NCBI RefSeq assembly: GCF_011386835.1
Contig: NC_088792.1
Span: 65,801,287-65,865,286, forward strand
Reading direction: 5' to 3'
From: Chrysemys picta bellii
Taxonomy: Eukaryota > Chordata > Testudines > Emydidae
Length of the DNA: 64,000 bases
Under the pieces are notes generated by a model. That model was not told the DNA's origin. It saw nothing but the letters and a program-made list of their open reading frames with translations, and ran no database searches. Below, piece by piece: positions 46,754-57,524 of the stretch. The first letter of the stretch is position 1, and each line of letters begins with the position of its first letter. Position numbers and translations under genes: made by a program.

Positions 46754-46915
46754 TATCAGGGGGTAGCCGTGTTAGTCTGTATCTACAAAAACAACAAAGA
46801 GTCTGGTGGCACCTTAAAGACTAACAGATTTATTTGGGCATAAGCTTTCGTGAGTAAAAACCTCACTTCTTCGGATGCATGAAGTCTTTAAGGTGCCACC
46901 AGACTCTTTGTTGTT
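46754..46915 (-). mobile_element. Short retroelement with inverted 5' stub and 12-bp target duplication
   Basis: CCCGCTGTGAAA occurs exactly at both sides (46742-46753 and 46916-46927). On the minus strand the element ends ...CAGACTAACACGGCTACCCC, a 3' end I recognise from abundant turtle repeats. Its other end (46883-46915) is a perfect 33-base inverted copy of 46790-46822, so the 5' end is a head-to-head stub. A long duplication plus an inverted 5' stub indicates target-primed reverse transcription, as in LINEs or Penelope-like elements. It also carries a hammerhead-like core. Confidence 0.8.
46838..46874 (-). ncRNA. Degenerate hammerhead-ribozyme-like core
   Basis: Read on the minus strand: CCGAAGA, a 5-bp stem (GTGAG / CTCAC), GAAA, then GC-TTAT-GC. 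This is the CUGANGA - stem II - GAAA - stem III order of hammerhead ribozymes, but with C for the conserved U in the first box and C where U should follow stem III. It is therefore probably inactive. Stem I is not evident. Confidence 0.3.
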
Positions 46916-46927
46916 CCCGCTGTGAAA

Positions 46928-47124
46928 GTTTCCTTACCCTGCTCCTCAGGTTCTTTGTTTGTGATCAGTACCTATCGCCTCACAAGACTTGTACTGATTC
47001 ACTTCTGAACTAGAATGCTGGGTAGCGGCTGCTTGTGAAGTTAGCGATGATTAGTCTGGGCCGTAAAATCAAATAGTGGTCTCAGGGTGACTTGAATTCT
47101 AACAAAGGATATGATGCTGAGATG
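46928..47124. other. Unassigned sequence
   Basis: Short single-copy-looking stretch between two dated insertions. Confidence 0.4.
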
Positions 47125-47132
47125 TGAACACT

Positions 47133-47406
47133 CATGGGTGGCAGATGAACCCCCTCTTTGGGGAGGCTAGACCCCCGCCCCTTCTGCCCGAGGCCCTGCC
47201 CCCTGTCCACCGGAGCCCCCGTGGCCTGAGCCGCCTCTGGTTGCCCCAGCCCCTGGCCGCCAGGCCAAGCTCCAGGCCGCCGGCTGCAGGTGAGCCCCCA
47301 CCAGCTTTGGGGGCTATGCGGAGCGAGGGCGGGGCCCCAGGGTGGGGCCACAGCCTGGGTTAGGGGAGGCTTAGCCTCCCCAGGCCTTTGATATCCACCG
47401 CCCATG
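47133..47406. mobile_element. GC-rich hAT-type MITE with 8-bp duplication
   Basis: TGAACACT is present at both sides (47125-47132 and 47407-47414). Ends CATGGGTGGCAGAT and, inverted, CATGGGCGGTGGATATC form the terminal repeats. The body is very GC-rich with a GGGGAGGCTAGACC / GGGGAGGCTTAGCCTCCCC sub-palindrome. The 140- and 79-codon open frames here are transposon sequence, not genes. Confidence 0.78.
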
Positions 47407-47414
47407 TGAACACT

Positions 47415-50117
47415 GCCTGTGCACAGTGATGGAGAGGTCTTTCTGTTACAGGGAAAAGAAGGCTTCACTATTATCCCTCCTATGACAAGCCCCCCAGTAA
47501 CCATTGCTTTGTGTCAGGCTGCAGCCTGCATTGCATTCTAGCTATCTGTGAACAGACTAGTATTTGGATAGACAGAAAGCTTCACAGAATGACATTACTT
47601 TGCACGCAGCTTTCATGATCAAGTCACCAGGGGAGGGAGTGTTTATAATGACTGCAGAAGGTCAAGATAGTGTGTAGATTAACACAACATGTCTGTTGAA
47701 AGAATTACAGAGAATAAATTACAAGTGGCCTTTTATCTTGCCCATTTAAGGACACAAAAGCAAGTGATGACACAAGAGATTGATACTCAAATGTTAAGGC
47801 AGAAGTACTGTGGTGGTGGTGCTGGTAACTGATACAAGTGACTGCAGACAAGCCTGGATTCAGGGAGGGGTTTTGACTATCCAAGGCAGGGATTTGAGGG
47901 ACAGCTGTGAAAAGCTTTCTCCGTCACTGTTTCTGGCAGAAAGCACTAAAGCAGTTGGGCAATACATCAGTTAGAGTCTCTCTCGCACATTCCATCTGAA
48001 AGTTCTCAAAGAGTGTTTTGCCTCTCAGTCATCATCAAACTAACAAACTCCGAAAGCAGCACTGGGAACACCAGAATGTAAGCATGGAGTAAAGTCAAAA
48101 AAGCCTCAGTCAATTATGCCCCAGTAATATCAAATCAATGAATTCACAGTTTGACTGCTTATGGCAGATGGACGAACACTTGTCGGTTACCTAGTGCTGA
48201 GTGAGAGTCAGATTTATTTCCAGAGCTTTTCTATCATTTCTCCTGACTGACACGGCAAGGCAAAGTGTACATCTGTGATTTTTTCAAATGGGAAAGATCC
48301 CTGAATATTTTATGGTGAGCCACAATGAAGTCCATTGGCAAAACACTCTGGGACTTTTGGCTTATTTTTACTTAAGAATCAGAAGAAATGAATAAGCACA
48401 GCACCCTAATCTGGTACTAGAGATAAATATTTGCAATAGCTTCTCTCTGTGGCACTAGGGGCTCCTGGAGCTGTTTTCGGGAACTGAGTTTCCAGAGGTC
48501 AGTCACACTGTGGGTGGGTGGAAAGTCGCTTTTCTACCCACAGCGTGAATTAGGAATAGCCCCACAAGGCAGTGTGAAAAATCAGAATCTGGAGCTACCG
48601 GGCACATAGAAATGAGAGCAAATGCACCAGCCTCTGGTACGTGTCAAGAATGTATCCACATTGCCATCTTACATTTGTTCAGTTGCCTCTCTGAAAAGAG
48701 TTGTAGAGCTCAGGCTGGGTCCTTGCCGGTTGGTTTCTACATTAAGAAAAGGATAGCATTACAGCTAGTACCAGTTGGCATGATTTCTTATCGTTATACT
48801 AATTTAGTCTTGGTGAAAAGTCTAAAATTGCCCAGTAAAGTGAAATCCTTTATTTTTAGTGATGAGCCAGAACCAAGTCCAAGCATTCAGGCAGCTCTGA
48901 GAGTTTAGATCCAAATTTGAATTTTGCATCTTGAAACAAGCTCTATTATTTAGTCATCAACAGGTCAAGACTGGCAGCAACATTGCAAGTTTCCTCACAC
49001 TGATCCTTCTCCTCTATCAATGCATTTCTTTTTCCTCTCAGCCTCTCTGCTCCCCTTCCCATGGAATAAATGTGCCCCCTCAGGAGGGAAGAATGCTGGC
49101 TGCTGGTCTTTCTGCAGTCCCTGTGGTTGCCTTGTACTTGGGCTAGCATCAAGGTAACATAACAGGACTGGAATAAGCAGACAAGATCACGGCCAGATGC
49201 AGGTCTGTGTGGAACTTATGGGTGAACAGCAGTAACTGAGCCTGGTCTGGAAACCTGCAAGCTCTTTGCTTGAATAGAGACGGGACTGGAGAGGGCACCA
49301 CAGGCTCTAGGCCTGACGAGCCCAACTCTAGACTGGACTGTCACAGGGTCCCAAAACAAGAACAGTTGTTGCTCACTTTGGACTGGAACTGTTGGAATGT
49401 CTGGACCTAGGGTATTTTCAACCTTTCTCTTTCCTGCCAGCCCCAGTAAAATACTTTTCACTTAGTCATGTGTATGAGTGGCTATGGGACCCACCAGGGC
49501 TAGTGCCTATAAGGACTAGCTGCTGAAGCACCAACAGTGTGTTTCTTTCAGAGCAATATTCCATCTCCCGCAAATGATAATTATCTGGATCATTTTCTCT
49601 AGTGCATACCTACTAAATTCAGTAAACAGTTTAACAGACTGACAGTGTCTGGTATATAATGCTATCCTCAATCTTCCTGTACAGTCACATCTGCAAATAA
49701 AATGTCTTTGTGACTGAATTCCTATGTTTGGGCTTCAGGCATATCTTGCAGCTCTATTTGGTCAGCCACAAACATTGAGAACAAAGTCGTCTTTCTGCTT
49801 AAAAAACTAAACAAGGAGCAGAGTGAACGCATATATTTATTATAGTCTGTAACACTCTTACTCAATTGAATTGACAATGAGCAACTTATTTCCATTCTCT
49901 CCTGCTTCCATTTGTCATTGAGGAAATTCAGTTCATGGCTGTGTCATTGTTAGAATAATCTCAGACTTCTGGACACCAGTCAGATTATGACAGTCACCCA
50001 AAATGAATGCCACATTCATCTTGGACAGGTTTTGCTTCAGAGGTATGTCTTCATTTCCAGTTGACCTGTTCTGCTGCTGGCATATTGACTTCCAGCTGTT
50101 ATCTCTTGTGGAATTTT
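47415..50117. other. Long unassigned stretch
   Basis: About 2.7 kb with no gene, clear transposon or simple repeat. Open frames of 98 (48612-48908) and 81 codons (49216-49461) have no recognisable features. The part around 49550-49850 is repeat-free and AT-rich. Confidence 0.5.
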
Positions 50118-50224
50118 AGGGCCTGCCTGAACTAGAATTGCAATACAGGAAGAGGATCTGGTTCCAGTACAGTTGCCTCCTGAACCAGTCACAATACAGT
50201 TGCAATTTGTAGTGTAGACAGGGA
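50118..50224. mobile_element. Small MITE, CCTGNCTNNACTA class
   Basis: GGGCCTGCCTGAACTAGAATTGCAATAC at the left mirrors GTTGCAATTTGTAGTGTAGACAGGG at the right. Related to the GTCTACACT elements. Confidence 0.6.
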
Positions 50225-50499
50225 ATTAGCTGTGTTCCATAACCTGTCCAGAGCCTTGCTTGTGTCTCCTAGAAATCGATCCCCCGACTGTTGTATTTGT
50301 AGCACAAATTTGTATTTGTAGCACGATTTGTAGCTTTATCTGGCCAGAGTCCAGGGAGTTTAGCACATCACAATGAGAATCAAAGCGCTTATTTGAACAG
50401 TAGAGGTATATTTGCCTCTATGTGCAGTCAACGTTTTTATAAAACATTTCTTTGCTGCAATATTGCTAAGAATTAAATTTTTCTTTCCATCCACATAGT

Positions 50500-51030
50500 T
50501 AAAACTCTCATCTAGACACTCAGCATCTCACATCTTGACTGCTACAGCCTCCTCCTGAACTCTGGCTCCTGGGATATCCACCAAAATGCATCTGCTAAGG
50601 TTAACCTTCTTAGCTCGAAAGCTTGTCTCTTTTTCACTAACAGTAGTTGGTCCAATAAAAGGTGTTACCTCACCCACCTTATCTCTCTAATATCCTGGAA
50701 CCACCACTGTTGACAATCTTCTTACCACGTCATTCTGATCATATCACCCCCTCTTTCTGAATCCGTCCACTGGTTCCTTCTTTTCCACCACGTCAAGTTC
50801 AAGCTTCCTGTCCTCACTGTCAAGGACCTTTACAACTTTGCCCATTCTTGCCAATTGCCCTTTATTCCACCAATGAGGCCAGCCTCCACATTGTCCACTT
50901 CTCACACAACCATTCTCACACATTTTTTCATGCCATCCCTTCTACATGAACTGCCCTGCCTGAACTGAGCCAGAGGACCACTAGTTTCTGCTCCTTCAAA
51001 GCCCTCCTTAAAACTTTGATCATGAGGGTC
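50500..51030 (+). mobile_element. Probable L2-like LINE fragment with an internal insertion
   Basis: Words in order: CATCTTGACTGCTACAGCCTCCTCCTGAAC, ATTCTGATCATATCACCCCC, CCACTGGTTCCTTC, AAGTTCAAGCTTCCTGTCC, CTTTACAACTTTGCCC, GCCTGAACTGAGCC and CTCCTTCAAAGCCCTCCTTAAAAC. This order matches the L2 LINE consensus I remember (in the antisense direction of its ORF). The element is old and contains the insertion at 50615-50714. Confidence 0.55.
50615..50714 (+). mobile_element. Short retroelement of the GGTCCAATAAAAG family inserted in L2
   Basis: Begins CTCGAAAGCTTGTCTCTTTTTC, contains GTAGTTGGTCCAATAAAAGG and TTACCTCACCCACCTTATCTC, and ends near ATATCCTGG. Flanks 50603-50614 and 50715-50726 match at 10 of 12 positions, compatible with an old target duplication. 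The 5' end is truncated within a CGAAAGCTTGTC word that in longer copies follows a CTGAAGA box. Confidence 0.6.
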
Positions 51031-51040
51031 TCAAGAAATT

Positions 51041-51362
51041 AGCACATTAGCACGGCCATACTAGGTCAGACCAATGGTCCATCTAGCCCAGGATCCTGTC
51101 TTCCGACAGTGACCAATGCCAGTGGCTTCAGCGGGAATGAACAGAACCGGTAATCGTCAAGTGATCCATCTCCTGTTGCCCAGTCCCAACTTTTGGCAAA
51201 TAAGAGACTAGGAACACCCAGAGCATGGTTTTGTATCTCTGCCCATTCTGGCTAATAGTCACTGATGGACCTATCCTCCATGAACTTACCTAGTAGATCT
51301 TTTTTGAACCCTATTAGTCTTGGCCTTCGCAACATCCTCTGGCAAAGAGTTCCACAGGTTAT
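51041..51362 (-). mobile_element. CR1 LINE 3' fragment, antisense
   Basis: On the plus strand it reads TAGGTCAGACCAATGGTCC, AGTGACCAATGCCAG, ATGGACCTATCCTCCATGAA, CTTGGCCTTCGCAACATCC, TCTGGCAAAGAGTTCCACAGG. In reverse these are the well-known final 320 bases of CR1, ending GGACC(ATTGGTCTGACC). Better preserved than the CR1 pieces near the window start. Confidence 0.85.
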
Positions 51363-52784
51363 TATCAGACTGTTTAATGGCTTGGTAAAGGGGTGGGTGG
51401 GATAACTGATATTGTTTAATATTTTTTTTATTGCATGTATCCTCCCTCTCCCTCACCTTCTATATGTTGCTTTTCTTAGATTGTATGCTTTTCTGGACAG
51501 GGGCTCTGTCTTCCTAGATGCGTTGACAGAGCTGCCATAATTCAGATATGGATGCTGCCATAATACAGATGTTAAATAATCTATAATACATAAAATATTT
51601 TTATTAGATTTCTAAAATGTATCCAATGGGGTCTCAAGGGATGTGAATATTGTTTAATAAAATACAAACTCGGTGCTCAAGAAACAAAGGAAAGAGAGAT
51701 TTCCCCCAGTAATAAGCAGCCCTAAGGCTGTAGTGAATCTTGAACAGCTGCTGTGGGGAAGAATGAAGGGAATTGAGAATTGGCTGTTTGTAGGTTTAAA
51801 ATTTTTAAAAAAAGTGGGAAATATATCTTAGGGCTGAGGGGGCGAAATCACTGGGAGCAACTGAACCATCCCTCCCTGATGCCAACTAAGGGTAATTCAT
51901 CCAGATGGCTCAATCTTCTCTCCCAGCTGAGAATTTCATTTTGTGAGTGGTGTATAAGGGGAGTACTGCTTGTTAAGATCCCTTCTGTCTGCCTATCAAC
52001 CAGCCCTCACTTACTAAACTCCAAAAAGTAATTACTCATGGCTCAGCCTCTCTGATGTCATTTCCCAGAGCCCAGGTAGAATGGAGTCTGACTCCAGGTC
52101 CCTTTGCACCTCTTGTGTGGTCACAGGAATATTTCATATCTGTCCTTGACTAGGTGTGATTTAGGCCTGGGTGGCCATGAAGCCGTGCAGTTCCAGATGG
52201 CTCCATACCATGGACCATGATTTTGCCTTAATGCCAGGCACGGTGGTGGCATTGTGATCTGAACACTTGATTACAAAACAGGGTTTGAAATAGCATAGGA
52301 ATAGGCTTTCCCATGAGGTTCCTGGTATTTCCTGCATTTAGTCACACCAGAAATACCAATGGTCTCTATTGTGTTATTTTGGTACTTTCACTTGGAGTGC
52401 TGACCAGAACTGAGAAGAAAGGAGGTTCATACAAATGAAGAACAAAGAGAGAGAAAGATAAATAAACCTCAATGACGGGGTCTGTTTGTGCCCCATTACT
52501 CACTTTGAGTAGTACCTTACCTATTCTATGTAAAGAGGCCCATAATTTCAGTGGAATTACTCCTGGAGTAAAATGTGTTATATGAAAAGTTAGCAGAACT
52601 GAGCCCTTCATTTGAGTTTTCAGCAAAGGTAGAGGTTAGTTTTCAGTTCATCTGAGACCAGTTACCCATTTCTATTGTAATGCAGTCACCCCAGAGTGCC
52701 TACCATTTAGGAACCTATCCTTTGCTTGTTGAGACTTAAACACACATGCTCACTGTCAGAGCTGTCATTTTTTACTTGCCTAAA
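51363..52784. other. Unassigned sequence with one faint small repeat
   Basis: At about 52484-52612 words such as CATTACTCACTTTGAGTAGTACC and TCAGTGGAATTACTCC suggest a palindromic repeat. No gene. Confidence 0.4.
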
Positions 52785-52797
52785 TAACTATCTCTTG

Positions 52798-52909
52798 TTT
52801 GCAGTGTGGCTGTAGCTGTATTGGTTTCATGACATGAAAGAGACAGGATACGGGAGGTATTATCTTTTATTGGTCCAATAAAAGGTATTACCTCACCTGC
52901 TTTGTCTCT
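52798..52909 (-). mobile_element. Short retroelement, GGTCCAATAAAAG family, with inverted stub and 13-bp duplication
   Basis: TAACTATCTCTTG is present at both sides (52785-52797 and 52910-52922). The minus strand runs CCAATAAAAGATAATACCTCC to CAGCTACAGCCACACTGCAAA, the 3' part of the same family as 50615. At the other side it joins head-to-head to an inverted partial copy, forming a 42-base near-palindrome centred on TTATTGGTCCAATAA (about 52874). The architecture matches the element at 46754. Confidence 0.78.
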
Positions 52910-52922
52910 TAACTATCTCTTG

Positions 52923-54449
52923 AAAGGCTAAGACTATCATATTTTGTTAAGCAGCGGTTTGTAACATTAGTAAATGCAAATCCAGAATTAACGTTGTGCC
53001 TATTAGCTGGATGATTCCACATTGATTTTATTTTTCTCCTCTTCCCTCGAGGATGAGATTTGAATGTATTAAGTAGAAATGGACAAATACCATAAAAATG
53101 TTTGGTGATTTAGAAAATGAATTCCCTTTGCCCATGCTTCTGCCCTTTTTTGTGTTTGCTTTCTGCAAACATTAGAATGATCAAGTTTTACTTGCTTGAA
53201 TGCTCATGGAAAGCAAATGTGAAGCATGCACGCTCAAATACTGCCAGAGAGCAGAAGTGCCAGGTTGCGATGACAAAGCTATGCTGATGCCTTAAGCCTA
53301 AACTTGCCTAATGAGGGACAACGTTCTTCATCTACTGCTGCTGTGACCATTTCTCTTCATTGTGTGCCGGGCAATTAGTGTGTTTGAAAGGGACACTGCT
53401 TAACACAGCAGGGGTCAGGGGTCCCAATAATCCTCACCAGAGCCCTGGTACACAGGCAATTAAATGAGGATCTGACTGTGCTCCTGGCAACTAGGGCTGT
53501 GTGTGCGTGTGCAATTATTTGGGGTGAATGTGTTAAAAGAAAATTTAATTGCAGCTGTGCACCTAGACAACGGATCTTACAATGGCATCATTTTTCTTGG
53601 ACCAGTGCCTTAGGCAAAGCCAATCTGGCCCAGAAAAAAGGAATAAAATTCATGTATTCTCCTTATTTGAAAAATTCAGAGCCCTGGTGCCTCTTCATGC
53701 CCTCTGCCCGATCGTTAAAGTTACATTCATCCAATTAGAGGACAGATACAATACCATGTGACTTCTGCCACCATTCATAACTAACACACCTCACAGTTTG
53801 AATAGTGAATATCAGATACTTGCAGCAAATTCTTCACAGCCAATCTAAGAAATTAAAAAAAAAAAAGAATAAATTTGGTCAAGGAAATTTTGAATTACAG
53901 ATAAATCAGAGGAAATCACAATCTGCAGCTATTCTGTGAGCAAAAAAAAAAAGTATCATCTTTTATTTGCAGAGAATGATTGACTCAGTTCTGACATTAA
54001 GATCTTGCTGTGGGGTGGACTGTAAGCAGGTACTTTGTTTGCTGGTACAGACTTCTGGCCCTGACCATCAATCTTCACCCATTAAAATAACCACTGCTGC
54101 CTTACCAAGTGTAATTTATTCAATAAGATGCTTTTTGAGAAAGTTGCAGGGATTCTTGATTTTCATTTGTCTTTGTCTGGATCTGTGAAATAAGTTTGCC
54201 ATATTGTCCATTTCATGCTAATTTCACAATATATTCATATATTCATTTCAGCTATGTAATCTGCGAAGCACTCTGCTGACAATCAGACATTGCAGTTAAA
54301 AAATGAAGATACACAAATCAGCTGAAGACAATGGAATACAATCATTTTACATAACAATAATGGAAAGACTAGAAATATTAAAAGTAAATTCAAGTGAGTT
54401 TAACTGGCTTTTAGACTTGAGCCTTTTAAATTATTTGTAAAAGGTCCCA
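52923..54449. other. Repeat-poor stretch, possible conserved non-coding DNA
   Basis: From about 53030 to 53790 there is no recognisable repeat, mixed composition and many AT-rich binding-site-like words (for example CAATTAAATGAGG and TTTAATTGCAGCTG). Two short A tracts lie at about 53860 and 53943. The 86-codon frame at 53478-53738 has no domain. Conservation is only a possibility. Confidence 0.35.
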
Positions 54450-54580
54450 GGGCTGGCAATCAGGACAGCTGGGTTCTATTCCATCCTGCTATTGATACAA
54501 TGTGTGACCTTGGGCAAGACACTTAATGTCTCTGTACCTCAGTTTTTCTAGGAGCCAAGATACTAAGGTAGGTAATAAGG
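54450..54580 (+). mobile_element. MIR SINE
   Basis: GGACAGCTGGGTTCTATTCC, TGTGTGACCTTGGGCAAGAC, ACTTAATGTCTCTGTACCTCAGTTT follow the MIR core and 3' order closely. MIR is an ancient amniote tRNA-derived SINE, long inactive. Confidence 0.85.
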
Positions 54581-56826
54581 ATGTCAGAAGGATACCCAGT
54601 ATGCCTCAGGTGCCGTGCTAACTCGTAGTTGGGGACAAATATCTTCATGCCCTTTATATCTTTACCTATCTAACTTAGCATACACTTGGGGTTGCCACTG
54701 GGTTATTTTTAGGTCATTCCAGGAATATATATTTCTGCAAGCGCTATTTCTGGGAATTCTGCCAGATTGGGGTGGATGACTGCTGCAGTCTACATGGAGC
54801 CTGCAGGGATATGTACAAAACAGCCATTGGCGTTCTCTTTCTTGTCATTCCTTATGGCCCCAAAGGGAGAAGGAAGGTCAGTTTTATAGGAGGAAAACAG
54901 TTTAAAAGAAACACTGCGTTCAGTGAAATGAAGTTGGAGGGCAGATTATGGGGGGTGATGTGGAGGAACTACAGGACACTGACATGAGCTATTAAGTGGC
55001 TGCAAGACTGTGTACAAAGGACTATCTGCTCTGCAGGTGCAGAACACTTCCTGCAGGGCACGGAGCTCTCTAAATTCCCTCAAGCAGCTCTTGCAAGGTA
55101 TTGAGGGAGCTAAGCACCTTGCAGAGTTTGGGCCTTAGAAAACAGTTTTGCTATTAATCAACTTAGAGCGAGTGACATAAGAAGAGTGGTGGTGGTATCT
55201 TTTTCGTTACCCCACCTTCCCATTTCTTTTGTGAAAGACTGTGAGGGAGACAGCACACGTAGTGAGTGAATATGCGGGGATCCCCAGAATGACTTAGATG
55301 TCTGAAACTACCAGGCACGTGCAGAGCTGCAGGCAAACAATTATACTATGGGCAGTAGATTTACACTGGTCACATACAGTAGTTCTGTCTGTTTTGCCAT
55401 ATTTGGACACTGTTGCTCTAAGAGGAATGGGATAAGTAGAACGGGTTGGAAGTAGGAGGGAAATGGTGAGAAGAGGGACTGCTGGGAGATCCCTCCTAGG
55501 AAGCGCCTCTGTTTTGTGTTCTGCTTTGTTAAACAAAGAAAGATGAAAGCTATTCGCATACTGAGTTCTGTAAGGTTACACTGGCCTCCTTATCAGCCAC
55601 ATAACAACAGCGGTGACTCCTGATCTTGTGGCTCAGATTGCTGAGTTTCTAAAGTTTTATCTTAGAACTGGGTGCCTGAGTTTGAAGGCCGTGAAGGCTG
55701 AAAATATTTGGATCTCAATAGCTTTTATATGGTCAAATCTTATTGTGAACACAGAGGCAATCTTAGTTCAATGGGTTTGCATTGATTTGCTAAGACTAGA
55801 AAATACTGTTGTCCCTTTTTGACCCGAGCAACTAGTCAAATTGCAGAGCCCTGGAGATGTTCCGGTTGGAAGCAGAAATTGATGGAGTCTGGTATTCTCT
55901 AGGATGCAACCTTGCTTGTTTACAAGGAATATACAAAGTTCTGCTCCTCTGGACGCAGGAAGAACCAAAAACAAAAGTTCTCTCTCTAGCTTTTCCCAGA
56001 GTCACACTGTCATCACAGGCTTCTGCTTGGCTTTCTTGCCTTTTTGTCTCTCTCTGTTTTTGTCTGTTTTCAGTTTCTGTGTGTTCTCTCACAGCCTCCC
56101 CCCTTCCGTCCCCAACCTGGTCACAATCCCCACCCTTCATCCACATGGTGCTAGTTTCTATTAGGCACTGATGCAAGTGTGGCCCCTCACCTGTCTCTTA
56201 CAACTGTCTGAAATGAAAGGCACATTCCTTTTGAATGAGGCTTTAACTCAGCCGATAACGAGGTGCCACCCAGCTCAGAATAATACTATATGGCTTTTCC
56301 CAGTGAACATGATTCAAATAGCAAGTTCAAAATGTTATCAAGATGGAACAAAGGACTTTCACACAGCTCATGAACATAAAAGTGGCTTTAACAGCCCACT
56401 GCAGATTTGATTCAAGCTAATTTTCTGTACTTTTGGGATTGAACATTTTGTACTGTTCTCTTGCCTCCTTGAAAAGTACCCTGGGGAGGATGTTACATGA
56501 CTTCAGTCCTTTGAACTGTGTGGAGAGGCCACAAAACTTTGCTGTCCCGCCACTCTGTTAACTGGCAGCGCTGTATAATTAACAAAACATAACAAACTTT
56601 ATTAGCACCAGCCTTCTCCTTGTCTGGAGTTAGGATTTTGCCCAGTGCATTTTATTAACAACAATGGGACATAATTATGTAGCTACCAGCACCAGGGGGT
56701 GATTTTCTTCTTCAGTCACTGCCTCTTTTTTGTACAGAGATGTTACATATCACAAAACTATGGATCAAATATATCCTGTGGTCATAAAGGGAACTTTTCT
56801 TTGACATTACTCCACAAAAGAGAAAA
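54581..56826. other. Long unassigned stretch
   Basis: No gene or clear repeat. The open frames at 55832-56176 (minus) and 55857-56171 (plus), 114 and 104 codons, overlap in a T/C-rich segment and have no recognisable domain. The 71-codon frame at 54772-54987 contains cysteines but matches nothing I know. Confidence 0.45.
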
Positions 56827-56838
56827 AGAATTTAAAAG

Positions 56839-57001
56839 AATTAAAAAATGTATATATGTTCCATTCTATATGCATCCGAAGAAGTGGGCTGTAGTCCACG
56901 AAAGCTTATGCTCTAATAAATTTGTTAGTCTCTAAGGTGCCACAAGTACTCCTGTTCTTCTTTTTGCGGATACAGACTAACATGGCTGCTACTCTGAAAC
57001 C
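56839..57001 (+). mobile_element. Short retroelement with 12-bp target duplication
   Basis: AGAATTTAAAAG flanks it exactly (56827-56838 and 57002-57013). The body runs TGCATCCGAAGAAGTGGG, CACGAAAGCTTATGC, AATAAATTTGTTAGTC, TCTAAGGTGCCACAAG, GATACAGACTAACATGGC and ends TACTCTGAAACC. The 3' half matches the element at 46754 (minus). No ORF. The long duplication implies reverse-transcriptase-mediated insertion. A non-autonomous Penelope-like element is my best guess. Confidence 0.8.
56876..56913 (+). ncRNA. Hammerhead-ribozyme-like core
   Basis: CCGAAGA (56876-56882), a stem with GTGG (56884-56887) against CCAC (56896-56899), GAAA (56900-56903), GC-TTAT-GC (56904-56911), then T56912 and C56913. 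This is the CUGANGA - stem II - GAAA - stem III - UH order, with the expected U and an acceptable C at the cleavage position. The first box has C in place of U, which should weaken or abolish activity. No convincing stem I is visible. Confidence 0.4.
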
Positions 57002-57013
57002 AGAATTTAAAAG

Positions 57014-57174
57014 CTAAATTAACCTCCCACATTCTGGCCCAATATTGGTATGTGCAGAACAAATTTTGTTAAGGGAGAGTTTTATAAGGAATCTGTGTGG
57101 AAAAGATCTGTTATCTGATAGATAAGTAATGGGCTTCATCAGTCACGTTTGTGCATTGAGGGGTGCAGCACAGC
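57014..57174. other. Unassigned sequence
   Basis: Short stretch before a purine-rich tract, nothing recognised. Confidence 0.4.
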
Positions 57175-57226
57175 AGGAGGGAAGGGGGAAGAGGAGAGAG
57201 AGAGAAAATGGGGGAGGGAGGAAGGG
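57175..57226. repeat. Purine-rich tract
   Basis: Fifty-two bases with a single pyrimidine (T57209), composed of A and G in GGAAGAGGAGAGAG-type order. Prone to triplex formation. Confidence 0.85.
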
Positions 57227-57524
57227 TGTCTGCTGGAAATATTTCACAGCCAGCCAGATTGCAGCTCTGCATTCAGACTTGAAAAGACACAGATCATCAG
57301 ATACCAATGCATGCCACTGAAAACTGGTCATAAATATTAGAGAAAAGGATACAAGGACAAAGGGAGTAACTGTTTTTTAAAGCCTCCGTAGTTAATTAAC
57401 AGTGTGTGTGTGTCAAAACAACCTGGATAAAGAACTGAAATTTGTCAGACAGGTATGTTGTGTGAAAGCCCTGGTCTATAACACTATTGATAAACCATCT
57501 CACCTGTAAAACTGCACCATGATC

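Noticed and set aside
47082..47504. 140-codon minus-strand frame
   Set aside because: Covers the GC-rich hAT-type MITE at 47133-47406.
50635..50700. Polyadenylation signal of a gene (AATAAA words)
   Set aside because: The AATAAA belongs to the GGTCCAATAAAAG repeat family, which recurs at 52.8 kb.
54772..54987. 71-codon frame with a cysteine-rich start, considered as a phospholipase-like or secreted-protein exon
   Set aside because: The opening CCSLHGACRDMY-type stretch only faintly recalls such motifs; no splice sites, no continuation, no flanking exons.
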